NCBI GenBank assembly: GCA_014871385.1
Contig: CM026424.1
Location: 20,675,321 to 20,739,320 of the forward strand
Length of the DNA stretch: 64,000 bases
Reading direction: 5' to 3'
Source of the DNA: Ceratodon purpureus
Lineage: Eukaryota > Streptophyta > Bryopsida > Pseudoditrichales > Ditrichaceae
Of the stretch, positions 48,233 to 59,725 are shown in pieces. The notes below the pieces were generated by a model. The model made no database searches. It had not been told where the DNA came from and saw nothing but the letters and a program-made list of their open reading frames with translations. A program made the translations under genes and the position numbers. The first letter of the stretch is position 1. Each line of letters opens with the position of its first letter.

Positions 48233-51200
48233 TTAGTTAGAGGACTCCAACAAAAATTTCACCGGTTTCTGCTTCTTTCCACTAGGGCTCCCTCCTCCTG
48301 GACTTGCAACCTCCGGGACGCTACGTAGAGTAGGGGTCTCTTTTTTCTTCCTTTTGCTTGATTTTTTTTCCCCACTTCTCTCCATCGCATTATCCTTCTT
48401 CTGCTTCCTGGTCTTGTGTTTGCATTCGGATGCCTGCTCTACACCTTCCCCTAAGTGCTGGACCTCTCCGCCATCGGTCGATCTTCTGCGTCCCCGAGTC
48501 CTCTGAGCTGGTCCTTGATCCGTGGCAACCTCTTTTGCCATATTCTGTCCTTCCATTTCCTCCTGGAGCCTTCTCCCCTCCTCGGACTTCCTCTTACCTC
48601 GCTGATGTTTCACCTCACGGTTCACCTCGACTGTTGTGGCCCCTTCATCTCCCTCTGGCTTCTTCTTCGTTGATAGACCTTCAAGCCCTTCCAGTGTATG
48701 CGGACTCTCATGTGGTGGGCAGTCCTTGTCCTGGTTGGCGGTATGCTCCGTGGCCATGTTGGAGTGGACCAGCGCTGTCCATGGCCTACCCCATATCTCC
48801 AAGCTCTCCTGCTCGGGCTCCACTTCCTGCCCCTCATCTAATCCCTCCTCAATACCTTGTAGCTTCACAACCTCAACAACTGCCCTTGCCTTCCCCTTAG
48901 TTTCCCCCTCTCCTTCGAATTCACTGTCGAACTCCATATCACTCTCCTTCTTTTCTCCACCTGGCTCTCTAATTTCCTGACAGCCCGCCCCTTGCACTAC
49001 ATCTACATCCACTGTCGGCACGAACACATGAGGTACATGTTCGCCCTCTACGTTGTGAGCTATCAACTGTCGAACCGGTGGATTCACTAGACCCCCTTCC
49101 CTAAACCTCCTCTCCACCTCCAACTTTCTACTGTTCTCCCCCTTACCTTCTTCTTGCACTATGTCTTCCAACTCGTTAGAATGGCCACTGTTGCCCTCGT
49201 CTTCTTCATCCTCACTCTCCTCGCTGTCGCTGCCACTGCCACTCCCACTAGCAGTAGTCCCTGAGCTCGATTTAAAATCTGGGATATTACCTGAAACAAT
49301 CCCACCATCACAATTAGCCTAGTCACACCATCCCAATTAGCCCAACCTAAACCATCACATAATACATTTGAATACAAAATAGAATGGTCATGCACTGTCC
49401 CACCTTTTAAACCGTAGATCATAATTATTTATTCTACAATTTGGAATATTAAGCTACCAGAAATTAGAGAAAAGAATCGAATGGCTTACCTCCGGATTCA
49501 GAGTCTTCCTCTTCCGACTCGTCGTTCAACTCCGGCTCCATCGCCTTTGACTTCCCGCGCGAATCCTCCACAAGACATTCGTAAACTGCCTGTGGAGGTA
49601 GCTTCGCTTCTGTATCGCGTTTCCTTCCATCAAATCTCCCAAGCTTCCCCCCAGACTTTGTTGCTGTCACGTGAACCTTTTGTGGACTATCCACCACTGT
49701 CTTCCTATTCTCCTCCTCTCTGATCTGGAATAGGCTGCTAGTAAAGGTTTCTCCAGCAGCTGAGTCCCGTAACCGCGTGGAGCAAACCGCTTGGCTCTGT
49801 TCTCCAAAACTTGCAACTCCGTGAGAAAGGGTAGACATGGGCTTCAACGACGAGTCTGCAATCACAACAAAGAAACTGATTTATAAGAGAATCTAAAAGT
49901 ACATCAACATACTATAAGTACTTCTAATCTTGCGGGAAATAGTAATAGTACATTATTACTAATTGAACCTCTGTAATTGCCCACTTCAAACTGCTTCAGT
50001 ATACTTTTTTGAGTACGGTATAGTACTACTATGCGACCTAAGTACTATTAGTACTAATCTACCTAAGTACTATTAGTACTGAACAATCTAGGTATGCTAT
50101 ACTTTTAGCACTAACAAAATACATTTACAAAAAAGTACTAAGTCGGATCTGGCTACGTTATGTAAGTGAATACACAATGTACTTCATATACACTATGGAA
50201 ATCAGAATATACATATTACATTAGTATTCAATGTACACCAACAATCTGATAAAACAAACAAGTATATGGAAGTACACATAATTTTGAAACAATTACAATA
50301 AGTACAGAAAACGTAGAAACAGAAAACGACTGCGGTCACAAAAAGTACAAACGAAAGAGGGGAATGTATTCTTCCTTGATCCTCTGCAAGACAAGTAGTG
50401 TTGATCAGTGACTCTAGATTGAACAACAAAGTACCAAGCTCACTAAGTAGTACATCTATGGTAATCCCACTAGTACAAAAAGAACAGAAAGTATACTAAG
50501 CTGAACCAGTCAAAGTAGATAAAGTCCTATCAGGAGTATCACGAAACAACAAGCCGCGATGAAAACAAATTTTAAGCAAAGCTATGTACTCACCCGTGTT
50601 CGGACATCGTAGACGTGCTCGTTCAGCTCGCTCCGAAAGTAAACGCGCCACCTCCTCATCACATATTGTCATCTGGGCAGCTACATCTTCAACGACAACA
50701 CTCCCTGGACCTCCCCACCCAAAGCTACGGTGCCAATCTGGATCTACAAGTTTATCGCTACAATTCGGTGCTGCACATTTATAACCACTCTCGTAGGTCA
50801 CCTTAGCGCAGAAAGGGTGATACATGTGCTTACAAGATGCAATGACAATGTCACTCTTAGGAAAGTTAAAACCGCATAGGGCACACTTAGTAATTTTTAG
50901 GAACCTCTTCTCGGGAGAATCATCCTCTCCAAACCCACTGTCAGGGTATACGAGTGGAACTGGGTTGAGACTAGCGCTGTTTCTTCCGTACTTGATGCGT
51001 TCTGTCTCCATCCTCACCCCTTCGCACATCCGGATCTTCTGCTCCCTTAGCCTCCGACATTCTGCTGCTCCTAGGTCTTTCGCTAGCGCCTCTGTTTCCT
51101 TAATTGCTAGAGTACGCTTTTGATCCTCCAGGAGCTCTGCCAAAATCTGCTTCTTCCCTTGGTTTCCACATTGCTCCACGTCACTGCTCTGAAGTGAAGC

Positions 51201-52681
51201 CAGATTAGCCTCGTAGCTCTCCACCATTAAAAGCGCAAGTCGCTTATCTTGCGCAGCTAAATCCTTCGCTTTCACCGCCATCTCCTCATCTGTCTTCAAT
51301 CCTTCAATTTCCATCAAGAGAATTGTGTGCATCGTCTGGAAATATTCCAGTTTCGACATCGATGCAATTCCGCGGTCTTCAACCTTCACCGAATTTACCG
51401 CCAATTCATCATTAAGTCCCACCTTCCTATTTGTCTGTGCACGGTTTGGTGGCGGGATACCTCTCCTCTACAAGCACAATAACATTACATTGTACCACAT
51501 TATCAAAACAAAACACAGCTTTCAAAAAATAAATCACATCTAGAGATAAACTGAATGGTCTAATCTGCCTACACCTAACGTCTCTAACTCTGTATCTCTG
51601 TAACTCTGTATCTCTCTAACTCTGTATCTCTCTAACTCTACAACGACAATGACATTAAGCAATACCACTCTGTTAACACCAACTAGAGCATACGAAGAAT
51701 ATGTTACATCTAGACTTAAACTGAAAGCAATAACAAAAGTCTATCACAAAACAATGCAATGCAATACGACTTATTAACAATGCTAGGTCTAAAAGTACTG
51801 TTCGGTCTTGCGATGCTAAATATGCAAACAAAGAGATTAGCAAAACAGTAATCAGTAACAACAACAGCTCTAATCAACAATACAAAGAACTCTAATCATA
51901 CACACAAACAACTCTAATCAAATAAACTAACAGATTACAAAAACCTAGTTAGAGAACGTACCTTTGTCGGCGTTGCAGCATCAACTCCAACATTCGGCTC
52001 CAACTTCACCGCAACGTCCACTTTCAAACTCCTCCAAGAGCGCTTCGTCACCCTCGCCCCCGTGTTGATCGCGAACTGGAGCTTCGACAGATCCTGCTCG
52101 TACTTCCTCCGCTGGTGATTGTTGGTCTCTTGACCATACAAAGCCCAATTGACGGCATTCTTCTGGTACTCCAAAACAACACCGACTGCGAACTGCTTCG
52201 TCACACACCGAGGGATCTCGTCTGGTCCATGCTGGTACACTATTGGGTGCACGTATTTGATGCGGTTGACAATTTCCCGCACCTTGCAATCGCTCCAAGA
52301 GTACCCGCCACGACCCCTAACTCCTTCCGGCCTAAACCCTAACTCTTGCATTTGTTTGTCCGAGATATCCTTATCTTTGCGACACCGATGCGGGTTGATA
52401 GAGTTAGGGTTACAGTCCAAACCATATCTATCGCGGAAGTCCTCCCACGTCAACAAATCCGGAGGGGATTTCAAGCTTGCTATCAACTCTTCCAACTCAC
52501 CGACTTCTAGGAAACGCTCTTCTTCCTTCACCGAAACCCCTACTACCTCGCTCCCACCTGACTTAGTCTTCCCAATGTTCACTCCCATTCCGGATCCACC
52601 ATCTACTCCCGACTTTCCCTTTCCATCCCGAGAACTTGCTTTCAGTCCTTCTCCCCCCCCAGACTTGGACCTCCTAGACAT
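48233..52681 (-). CDS. Element-borne zinc-finger protein of unknown function
   Basis: Exons 52681-51962, 51467-50594, 49855-49490 and 49290-48233 join in frame to 1,005 aa. It starts at MSRRSKSGGG with a basic Gly/Ser/Lys-rich tail. Residues about 65-90 contain DLLTWEDFRDRYGLDCNPNS, followed by a folded-looking region to 240. Exon 2 has a Glu/Lys-rich coiled-coil stretch and then a RING-like finger (CALCGFNFPKSDIVIASC, KHMYHPFCAKVTYESGYKC, then CSDKL) ending in WHRSFGWGGPG. The last two exons are acidic and then Lys-rich, as in nuclear proteins. I have seen fingers of this style in predicted moss proteins but know of no function. A role as DNA-binding partner of the transposase, ubiquitin ligase or chromatin adaptor is possible. 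The SUVR module follows 240 bases downstream on the same strand. Confidence 0.75.
49856..50593 (-). repeat. GTAC motif array filling a zinc-finger gene intron
   Basis: About 18 GTAC sites lie in 738 bases, many as AAGTACTATTAGTACT pairs near 50038-50080. This is the same motif as in the transposase intron at 41045-41740 and in the subterminal regions. Confidence 0.8.
51583..51638. repeat. Short CT-rich tandem repeat in the first intron of the zinc-finger gene
   Basis: The unit TAACTCTGTATCTCTC recurs about three times with small changes. It has no evident function. Confidence 0.75.
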
Positions 52682-53397
52682 TGCGAGACACCCAAAACAA
52701 ACTGGACCGCAACTGAAACCTACTTGAAGCAAAACCTTGAAAAAAAAAAACAAACATAAAACCTACACCACCAGAGAAACCATATCGCAAACACTCGCGC
52801 CAAACTCAAACCCCGTAGTGTATAAGTCTCTAACCCTCAATCCCCATCTGAACTACCACAAGAAAAAGAATACTCCTCTCCAACACTGCAAGACCCTAAA
52901 CAATAGTAAAAAGACCAAAAACTACGACAACAAACTCAATCCTAAGCTCATCACAAGTATCTCACACACAAACCCTCTAACTCTCTATCTCTCTGTCTCA
53001 CCCTAAAAACTCTAACCCTCTATCTGAACTAACGCAAACAAACAACACATTGTCTCCTCTCCAAACTCCAAAGTTGTAAGTATGATGCAAAACCAGAACA
53101 CACCAACGAGAGAGACAACAACACCGAGACCAGCAAACACCGACCAGTGAACACAAACGAGACCACAGTGACGTTGGAAGTGCGAGACGAAGACTACCGG
53201 CTACAGCAGGTAGCATCCAATCCAGGTACCTACAACCACCGGTCCGATGCTTTCTCATTGGTCGATCTGAGCTTGGATACCGGTGGCACGCGGCGAAGAT
53301 ATGGACGGCTCATATTTTCTGAAAAAGTATATCAAGTACATCTGGTTAAAAATGTACATGGAAAGTACTTCTATAATCTGCCCAAAGTGTACCCGGT
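52682..53397 (-). promoter_or_regulatory. Promoter and 5' region of the zinc-finger gene, right subterminal zone
   Basis: A purine/pyrimidine-biased stretch runs from the first exon to the right end of the element. GTAC sites cluster again close to the terminus (four between 53334 and 53395). There is no competing gene, so transcription of the minus-strand genes should start here. Confidence 0.45.
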
Positions 53398-53414
53398 GTA
53401 GCTTGCCAACACCC
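53398..53414 (-). repeat. Right terminal inverted repeat of the 14.7-kb transposon
   Basis: GTAGCTTGCCAACACCC is the exact inverse of the left end and is followed by the second ATAT. Confidence 0.9.
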
Positions 53415-53418
53415 ATAT

Positions 53419-53916
53419 TGTTACATACTAAACCTTATCTTATATTTTTGATGCAGCTAAAAGCGTGAAACTTCATTTGTATGTCCATACAATCACCAAG
53501 GAATTTGTCTGAATTTGCAATGCTTACATCAAGGCTAAAGGAGTTGCTAGGAAGCTTGGATTTGTGTTGATCATTAGTCGATTGAACATTGAGTTGTATT
53601 GTCTAAGGTGGACTGGTTTAGCTTAAAAGAACACAAAGCCTCTTCAAACTCAAGGATTTCAATCCAAGTTTTGAAATTTTAAAAATTGATCATCCCTGAA
53701 CTTTGTACTCCCTTGCTGAGGCTATATGAAGAGTGGATGAGCTCATCATTTTTGCGACCCATTGGATTTGATTTCATTGACCCACTATTTTCCAAACTTT
53801 GGGGTACCACACTTGTCAAGGGAGATCTAACTTACATTAACGACATATGGAAGGAGACACCTTTATTCACTACTAGGATTTTGGGGTCTATGCAACGTCC
53901 CTGCTGTAGCTTTATA
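53419..53916 (+). mobile_element. Probable right piece of the split LINE
   Basis: Between the two large transposons lies a 498-base remnant. One plus-strand frame (53686-53922) reads FLRPIGFDFIDPLFSKLWG and later LVKGDLTYINDIWKETPLF, similar in style to the C-terminal part of plant LINE ORF2. Its position suggests it belonged to the LINE cut at 38736. Confidence 0.4.
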
Positions 53917-54844
53917 CACTAGAAGTTGATGGTTCTCGGCCCTGTTAGAACGTAGCTGTACTCACGGTCCTGGCGTTGCTCCCACTAAAGCCATGCCAGG
54001 GGTGTAACGCTAGCTACGTTACGACTTCTCTATGAACGAGCGTTCTCATAAGAAAGAGACATCGCGGCGTAATTCTGAACGGTCGCCACGTGTCATCGCT
54101 GACTGTAATTACCAGGTGGTAGTTACGATTTCGAAACATTCAGGAAAGTAATTAACCGAATTTTTTTCCCCGATTTTTTTTTTTTTAATCAATTAATTTT
54201 TTAACATTACGCATTATCACTTTTCATCTTCTCCTCTGAATTTCAACTCGGTAATCTTATTTTACTTCTACTGCTTATGTATCGGGTATTCCGAAATTAC
54301 TGCCTTGTTTTTATTACGTCTATTTTCTCCATGTTTATTAAAAGAAGGGAATATACAGAACCAGATTTTGACACGTGTCTTCCTTTCATTGTATAATCTT
54401 GTCGGCATAGTTCTCGCCACGTGCTGAGAAGGTATTCGTTATCAAGCTCAGCCTAGTCGTTTCATGTCGTGAAAAAAATATCGACCGACACCTGTTCATA
54501 TTTGACCTAATTTTAAAATGTGAAACGACATGAAATCAACGAGAAATAAATTTCACATTATAATGCAATTCCAGGGACGCAGGTGCAGGATTCGGGGAAA
54601 TCGAACGGTCTCAAAAAATAATTCAACTAAGATGTTAATATTGAATTCCAAAGTGTATATTAACACTTGGTAACGGGTCTTATTGGATCTACACAACCAC
54701 GCCGCACCTCTGTTCCCTTCTGAATTGCTTTTATAAAGATATATTCCCCTGCCAAAGTTCCGACAGTACATATGAAAATAAAACAGTGAAATGGTCCTAG
54801 GGATAGAATATCCACGGCATCGGCAAAAAACGTGCCCAAGGGTA

Positions 54845-57800
54845 CTATACGTCGGCGTCTTCTTCCTCATCCGAATCAGTCCCCGACTGGATTCCTTGCC
54901 CTGACTCCACTGCTTCCACGTCTTCCGAGTCCTCTTCCAATCTAGAACCGGACTCTTCCCCTGAACTAGTCCCTGCATCAGAGCCGCTCCTAGATGATCC
55001 ACTGTCTTCGTCGCTATCGCTGCCTGACTCTTCTCCTTCGCTGTAGCTAGAATCAGAGCTGGATCCTGTAGACCTGTCTTCATCCTCCGAACTTGACTCC
55101 AGTTTGATTTTCTTCCCCTTCCCCTTCACAGTTCTACTTATTTCTTTAGCAACTTCCATTGCCTCTTGCATTTTCTCACCCTTACTTTCGGTTCGCACTT
55201 TCTCCACCGCTGCCTGGATTCCATTCTGTTTTGCGAATACCACCTCCTCTTCAGTTGGGTTCCTGTCGAATTCGTCCAACTGCCACGCATGCAGGGAGAG
55301 TAATTAAGCCTTTCGATATGAAAATAGAGCCGCTACATTCTCTACAACAACAATCAACACTAAGCATGCACAACTGAGACGCTGCACCGGCACTGACATA
55401 TTGAATCAACAGAGCCTAGTTTAAACATGTCAGTTGGGAAGATTCAGGTTTAAAAATAACTGGATTCAAAGCAAAGGTAAATGATTACTTACAAAGACAT
55501 TGACAAGGCCTTGAACCCCCCTCGGGCCTAGCTTGTGTGTGAAGCCCTTCTTCCTGGTGCGCTCATCGGCAGCCACCTTGCATTTGTCAGACTTAGACTG
55601 GTACTTTGGGGTAGAAAGCGAATCAAAAATTGCATTCCAAGACTCTAAAGTTACTCCACCAGCCACAGGGACACTGTTCTTATGATGAGCCCTAGCAAAG
55701 CTTCTCCTCAACCTCACCCGCCTCTCCCTGATATTATTTCCTATCTGCTGCATAACATAAGTGTCGTCCCAATCTCCAGGATATAGTTTCTTTAACCTAA
55801 GTTTAAAACGGACTTTGGTTAGAGGGTCCTGTTGGGACCAGTCAATATGCCACGGAAAGGTATATGCGGCTCTCTCAAAGGCGAAATTCTTCAGATGCTT
55901 CCAAAACTGTCCTACAGGTTGAGCTTCGCTGTTTATTTCGCATGGTGGCACATCACGGATCACTTCCCATGTCCCTAATGAAGCAGGGTCTGAAAATAAA
56001 ATGCTACCTGAGGGAGAAGCACAAGCAAGCGGATTTGAGGAATCACTGGAGAGGCCCCTACCTTTTCCCTGTTTTTCACCTACCTCTTTGATTTTAATCG
56101 CAACAGGGAGCTCTGACTTCTTCTTCTGTCCTCTGGAACTCTCCCGTGGGCTAACAGTTGTTTTCATCGTTAGTTTATTCTTTTGCTCCTGTAGCTCGTT
56201 CATGATCCTGTCGATGTGAGCCAGAACCGCCATGTTCGTGTCTTCACCTTCATCCACCGTTTTCTTCCCCTTCTCGTTCGGCTTCTTGGTCTTCTTCCTT
56301 GACTCTTCCGCCGTTTTTGCCTTCCCCTTACAGCTCGTTCTCTTGCACCCGCCAGACCCTGGTTTGCAAGAGCACTTTGACTTGGTCGGCCTAGTCTTTG
56401 ATCCATCCCCTCCCTCCACGATAAGGTCCTTGCAAAGCTGCGACTCAGAAATCAGTAGGTCAGAATATTAGAGTCCTAGACCTAATCCGAGATGTCAACC
56501 AATCATTTCCGCACGAGTGGCGTGGGTAGATGATGCGTACCTCTTTCTTAGATTCTATGAACGCTGCTCGATCTGGGACTGGGAGAGTTTTTAGCAAGGA
56601 CTTCAATGTTGACTTACAAACCATGCTGCGCACCGTTTCCCCGGGAGGAGGGTTCAGTCGCTTGGCAATACTCGGTGATATCGCTTTCGGTGCGGCATCT
56701 AAGTCCACGGTCGACCGTTTTCTAGAAGGTTTTCGTGGCGGTTTTGAGGTCGAGGGCAGCACTGTCGGTCCAGGGGATTTAGGGAATGGTTGAGGTACCA
56801 TTTGGCAGGGGAACAGGGGTGTCGACGGTGACTGCGGAGAGGTAGTCTGAGGAGTAGGTGACGGAGTTCTGCCCGGTGATAGAGTACCTTCAGGTCCTAC
56901 ATTGAAGGGGTCTCTGCTCGTGGTCGCCCTTTGTTTCTGTGCATGTTCCGGAGTTTGGGCCTGGGACGAAGTCTGCGCTGGGTTGTAGCGTTCTCCTTGG
57001 TCTGCAGGACCACTTTGCGGCGTCGTGGAGTTTGGTGACATTGGCGGGGGATCTGTAACATCAGCATTCAAATCTTCGGGGACCTCCGTTTCCAGCAATT
57101 CCGGAAATCCAGGGAATTCCACCTCTGGCGTTAGTACAGGTACAGAGGTGGGAGGGTCCGGGGAAGGGATTACAGGAGGGATTGGGGATGCGAGAGAACT
57201 AGCAACTGCGGCAGAGGCGGAAATCGATGGAATGACACTAGAAATGACAGGAGGTGTAGTTGCTTCACCTATGGAAGGAGACGTCTGAGCTGGCGTTGTG
57301 GACACAGGAGCCGAGTTGCTCGGAGACTTCGAGGACGTTGATTTCACTGTCTCCGCTGGTGACGGTTCCGCACGTCTCAGTGGAGTCGACGATGTCAGAG
57401 CTAATGCGTTAGCCAACAACGGCTCTCCTACCGTTGATATTTTATGGGGGGGATCGCTGGCACCTTCTTTCGACGAAGTGTTGTGCCGCTCAGGCGGTGG
57501 CGTAGAGGTACCTGCAGCTGAATTAATCCGAGATGCGAAATCACATGGAGGAGCTGTATTAGTGTCAAAATGACGCACTTTTTCGTTCCTGGTGTAAAGG
57601 GAAGAGTGTTGGAGAATACTGGAAACCAGACGATTAGGTTCTCTGCGGTATGTCTCCTTTTCTCGTGGTATATGGCGAGACCCTTCACCGGTTAACTGTT
57701 CATCGGCTCCTGCTACGTCTATTCTATGCTCTTCGTTTCCTGCATCCATATTGTCGAGATCTTGATTAGCCAGAAGGACAGTCTCGCCCGGATTACCGGC

Positions 57801-58454
57801 TGTCTGTTTAGATGCCCGGCTGTTAGCCCTACCGCTCCCCATTCGTGATACTCTGCCACTCTTTCCTCCCCCACGATTTGAGTACGGGCTCTGAAAGGAT
57901 TTCGACGCTCCTTCAATGCTACCAGATTTCGCAGTCGAATGCCAATGCTGAGCTCCTACCATCTCATCCCCGTCATTGTCCGCACCTCCTTCCCTAACCT
58001 TCTTGTGATTTCTCTTCTTTTTCGCAGGCGAGGTTATGACAAGCCGTATCTTGTGATTGACACCGTTTATTTCCAAATTCAGCTGATCCGCATCCTTCTC
58101 TGCTACGGCTTCGAGCTCCTCATCCAGCGCTTTAGATTTCCTCCGCTTCCTCGGTGCCTGCATTGCCGCCTGTGAGTCCGTAATAGCGTGACTTCTGGTA
58201 CTTGCAGCCACCGCAGAAGTCTGTATAGAGGATACAAGCTTTTGAGGGCGATGCGGTGAATCCCCGGGCAGGGCCTTCTGACGCTTCGCCTTTGATTCTG
58301 CAGGTCCATCTTCAGTTATCGATCGCTTCTTTCCTTTCTTTCGTAAGTCGCTCCGTGTATTCTGTGTTCTCTTTGAGCGAGCTTCAGCTGCATCAACCGT
58401 TTCACGCTCGTCAGCAACCCCTGCGGGTTTATCTCGCCGATTTCTTTTCGGCAT
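54845..58454 (-). CDS. CACTA companion protein (TnpA-like, with plant transposase-24-like domain)
   Basis: Exons 58454-56541, 56437-55493 and 55279-54845 join in frame to about 1,097 aa. Exon 1 is low-complexity: a basic N-terminus (MPKRNRRDKPAG), then a long Pro/Ser/Thr-rich part. Exon 2 starts with a small Cys cluster (KSKCSCKPGSGGCKRTSC) and continues into a domain with FWKHLKNFAFERAAYTFPWH, LYPGDWDDTYVMQQIGNN, a WNAIFDSLSTPKYQSKSDKC block and RKKGFTHKLGPRGV. This follows the order of the plant En/Spm-associated domain (PF03004 type) thought to bind subterminal repeats. The C-terminus is an acidic Ser/Asp/Glu tail. It is divergent from Tnp2 across a 1.27-kb gap. The domain call rests on pattern only. 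Confidence 0.65.
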
Positions 58455-59725
58455 TGTCGTCGGCTTGCCCTGAGACCCCCCCAGATCTGCAAAGAATGAC
58501 TCAGGGTTAGTTTCCGTCAGAATTCCTTTCTGCGCTATGGATTAGCTTCTACAGTAAGGTTTTCTGGAAGAAAAAAATATCTCGCATTGACAAAACGAAA
58601 CTGACCTAACCTACTTTATGGTGTACAGAGTGAGCGGGATTGTGTGTTTTACGTACTCAACGTGGACTTCCTCGTCTACGAACTTGCTGTAGAGCCAGAA
58701 GAATGGCCGTGCAATTGACACACAATTCAGATGTTCACTAACACAGCGGAAATGAGAGTGCTACTTACTTGGTTACTGGAACAGCACGTACTGATTGGTA
58801 CTTCGTCCTGATACATTCTCTTTACATTTGAATCTAATCTCTACGGTGTGACCTCCTTCACCTACTTCCGACTCTATTGTCGAAAAACTACTGATGCTTC
58901 AGTCACCTTCTAAAAGTTGCAATCGAAAAACAGGGGGGAGAGCTAGTACCTGAGAAGAGCAGTTGTGGGTGACGGCGCACTTGGAGCAGACCACTGCAAA
59001 GTGTGACGTCTTGAGCTCAAAATCGAAGAGGTGCACGAAAATCTGTAGTAGAGGTTGCACGATGATGGGAGAGTAGAGACAGACGTTGAGCGAACAAAAA
59101 CAGAAGCGGGGTGGCGGATAACAGAGTAGTTCGTGTGCATACACAGAGGTGAAAGACAATTAAGATCAAGGCGGTCGACAAAGACGGCGCCAAAATAAAT
59201 CCGCCACCCGCGACGGAGAGTGTACTCTCGGGATCAGAGGAGAGGGACTGCGAGAGAAGGGGACGCGATAGCGATCGATCGGAGAACCAGGTGAGATACG
59301 TCAACCCTAACATTAACTGTAGATGATTTAGGGTTGTATGTACAGGGGTGGTAGATGTCAACCACCCGGGGATCGAGGCGCAATCTGACAGGGAATTGAT
59401 TTTCGAAAATCCGTTAGTCAACGACCGCTGGGATGAACGTATCAGCCACTTAAAATTAACATACATCAGAAAAATAACAGGTCCACCAACCGGTTTCAAT
59501 TCTCAATGTACTTGTTCAGGGACTTATCGTAGTTTTCAACTCCTTTTTTATTTTATAGTATGATTAAAGATTACCGCATTATCGAAGTTATTGAATTATA
59601 TTTTTTTAATAGAAAAATTCCATTGCTGTGGCATATTTGGGAATATCGTTTTTTTATATGGCGAAGCTCTCTTATTTTCTGAAATGTTATTCCACTAATT
59701 CAGGGTAACAGGATAATATCAGACC
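58455..59725. promoter_or_regulatory. Bidirectional promoter region of the CACTA element
   Basis: This gap separates the start of the companion gene from the start of Tnp2, so both promoters should lie here. A short frame on the minus strand (58899-59159) has no recognisable domain. Confidence 0.45.

Larger units (their letters stand above)
38737..53414. mobile_element. 14.7-kb DNA transposon carrying a transposase, a zinc-finger protein and a SET methyltransferase
   Basis: Both ends are GGGTGTTGGCAAGCTAC, perfect over 17 bases, and both flanks are ATAT (38733-38736 and 53415-53418). The 14,678-bp interior has a plus-strand transposase gene (39611-43971) and, on the minus strand, a zinc-finger gene (52681-48233) followed by a SUVR-type SET methyltransferase module (47990-46540). 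The coding units are open across all introns I could join, so the copy looks complete. A 4-bp target duplication, GGG termini and a DD(D/E) transposase fit the Sola superfamily, which I recall from mosses and algae. The assignment is tentative; the boundaries are firm. Ends and introns are rich in GTAC motifs. There is no polymerase, capsid or integrase gene. Confidence 0.85.

Noticed and set aside
38737-53414. Could the 14.7-kb element be a Polinton/Maverick or other virus-like element?
   Set aside because: No DNA polymerase, capsid, packaging ATPase or retroviral-type integrase is present. The ends and the DD(D/E) transposase fit a plain DNA transposon.
56530-57573. Plus-strand Gly/Ser/Val-rich frames
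   Set aside because: They are antisense to the Pro/Ser/Thr-rich first exon of the CACTA companion gene.
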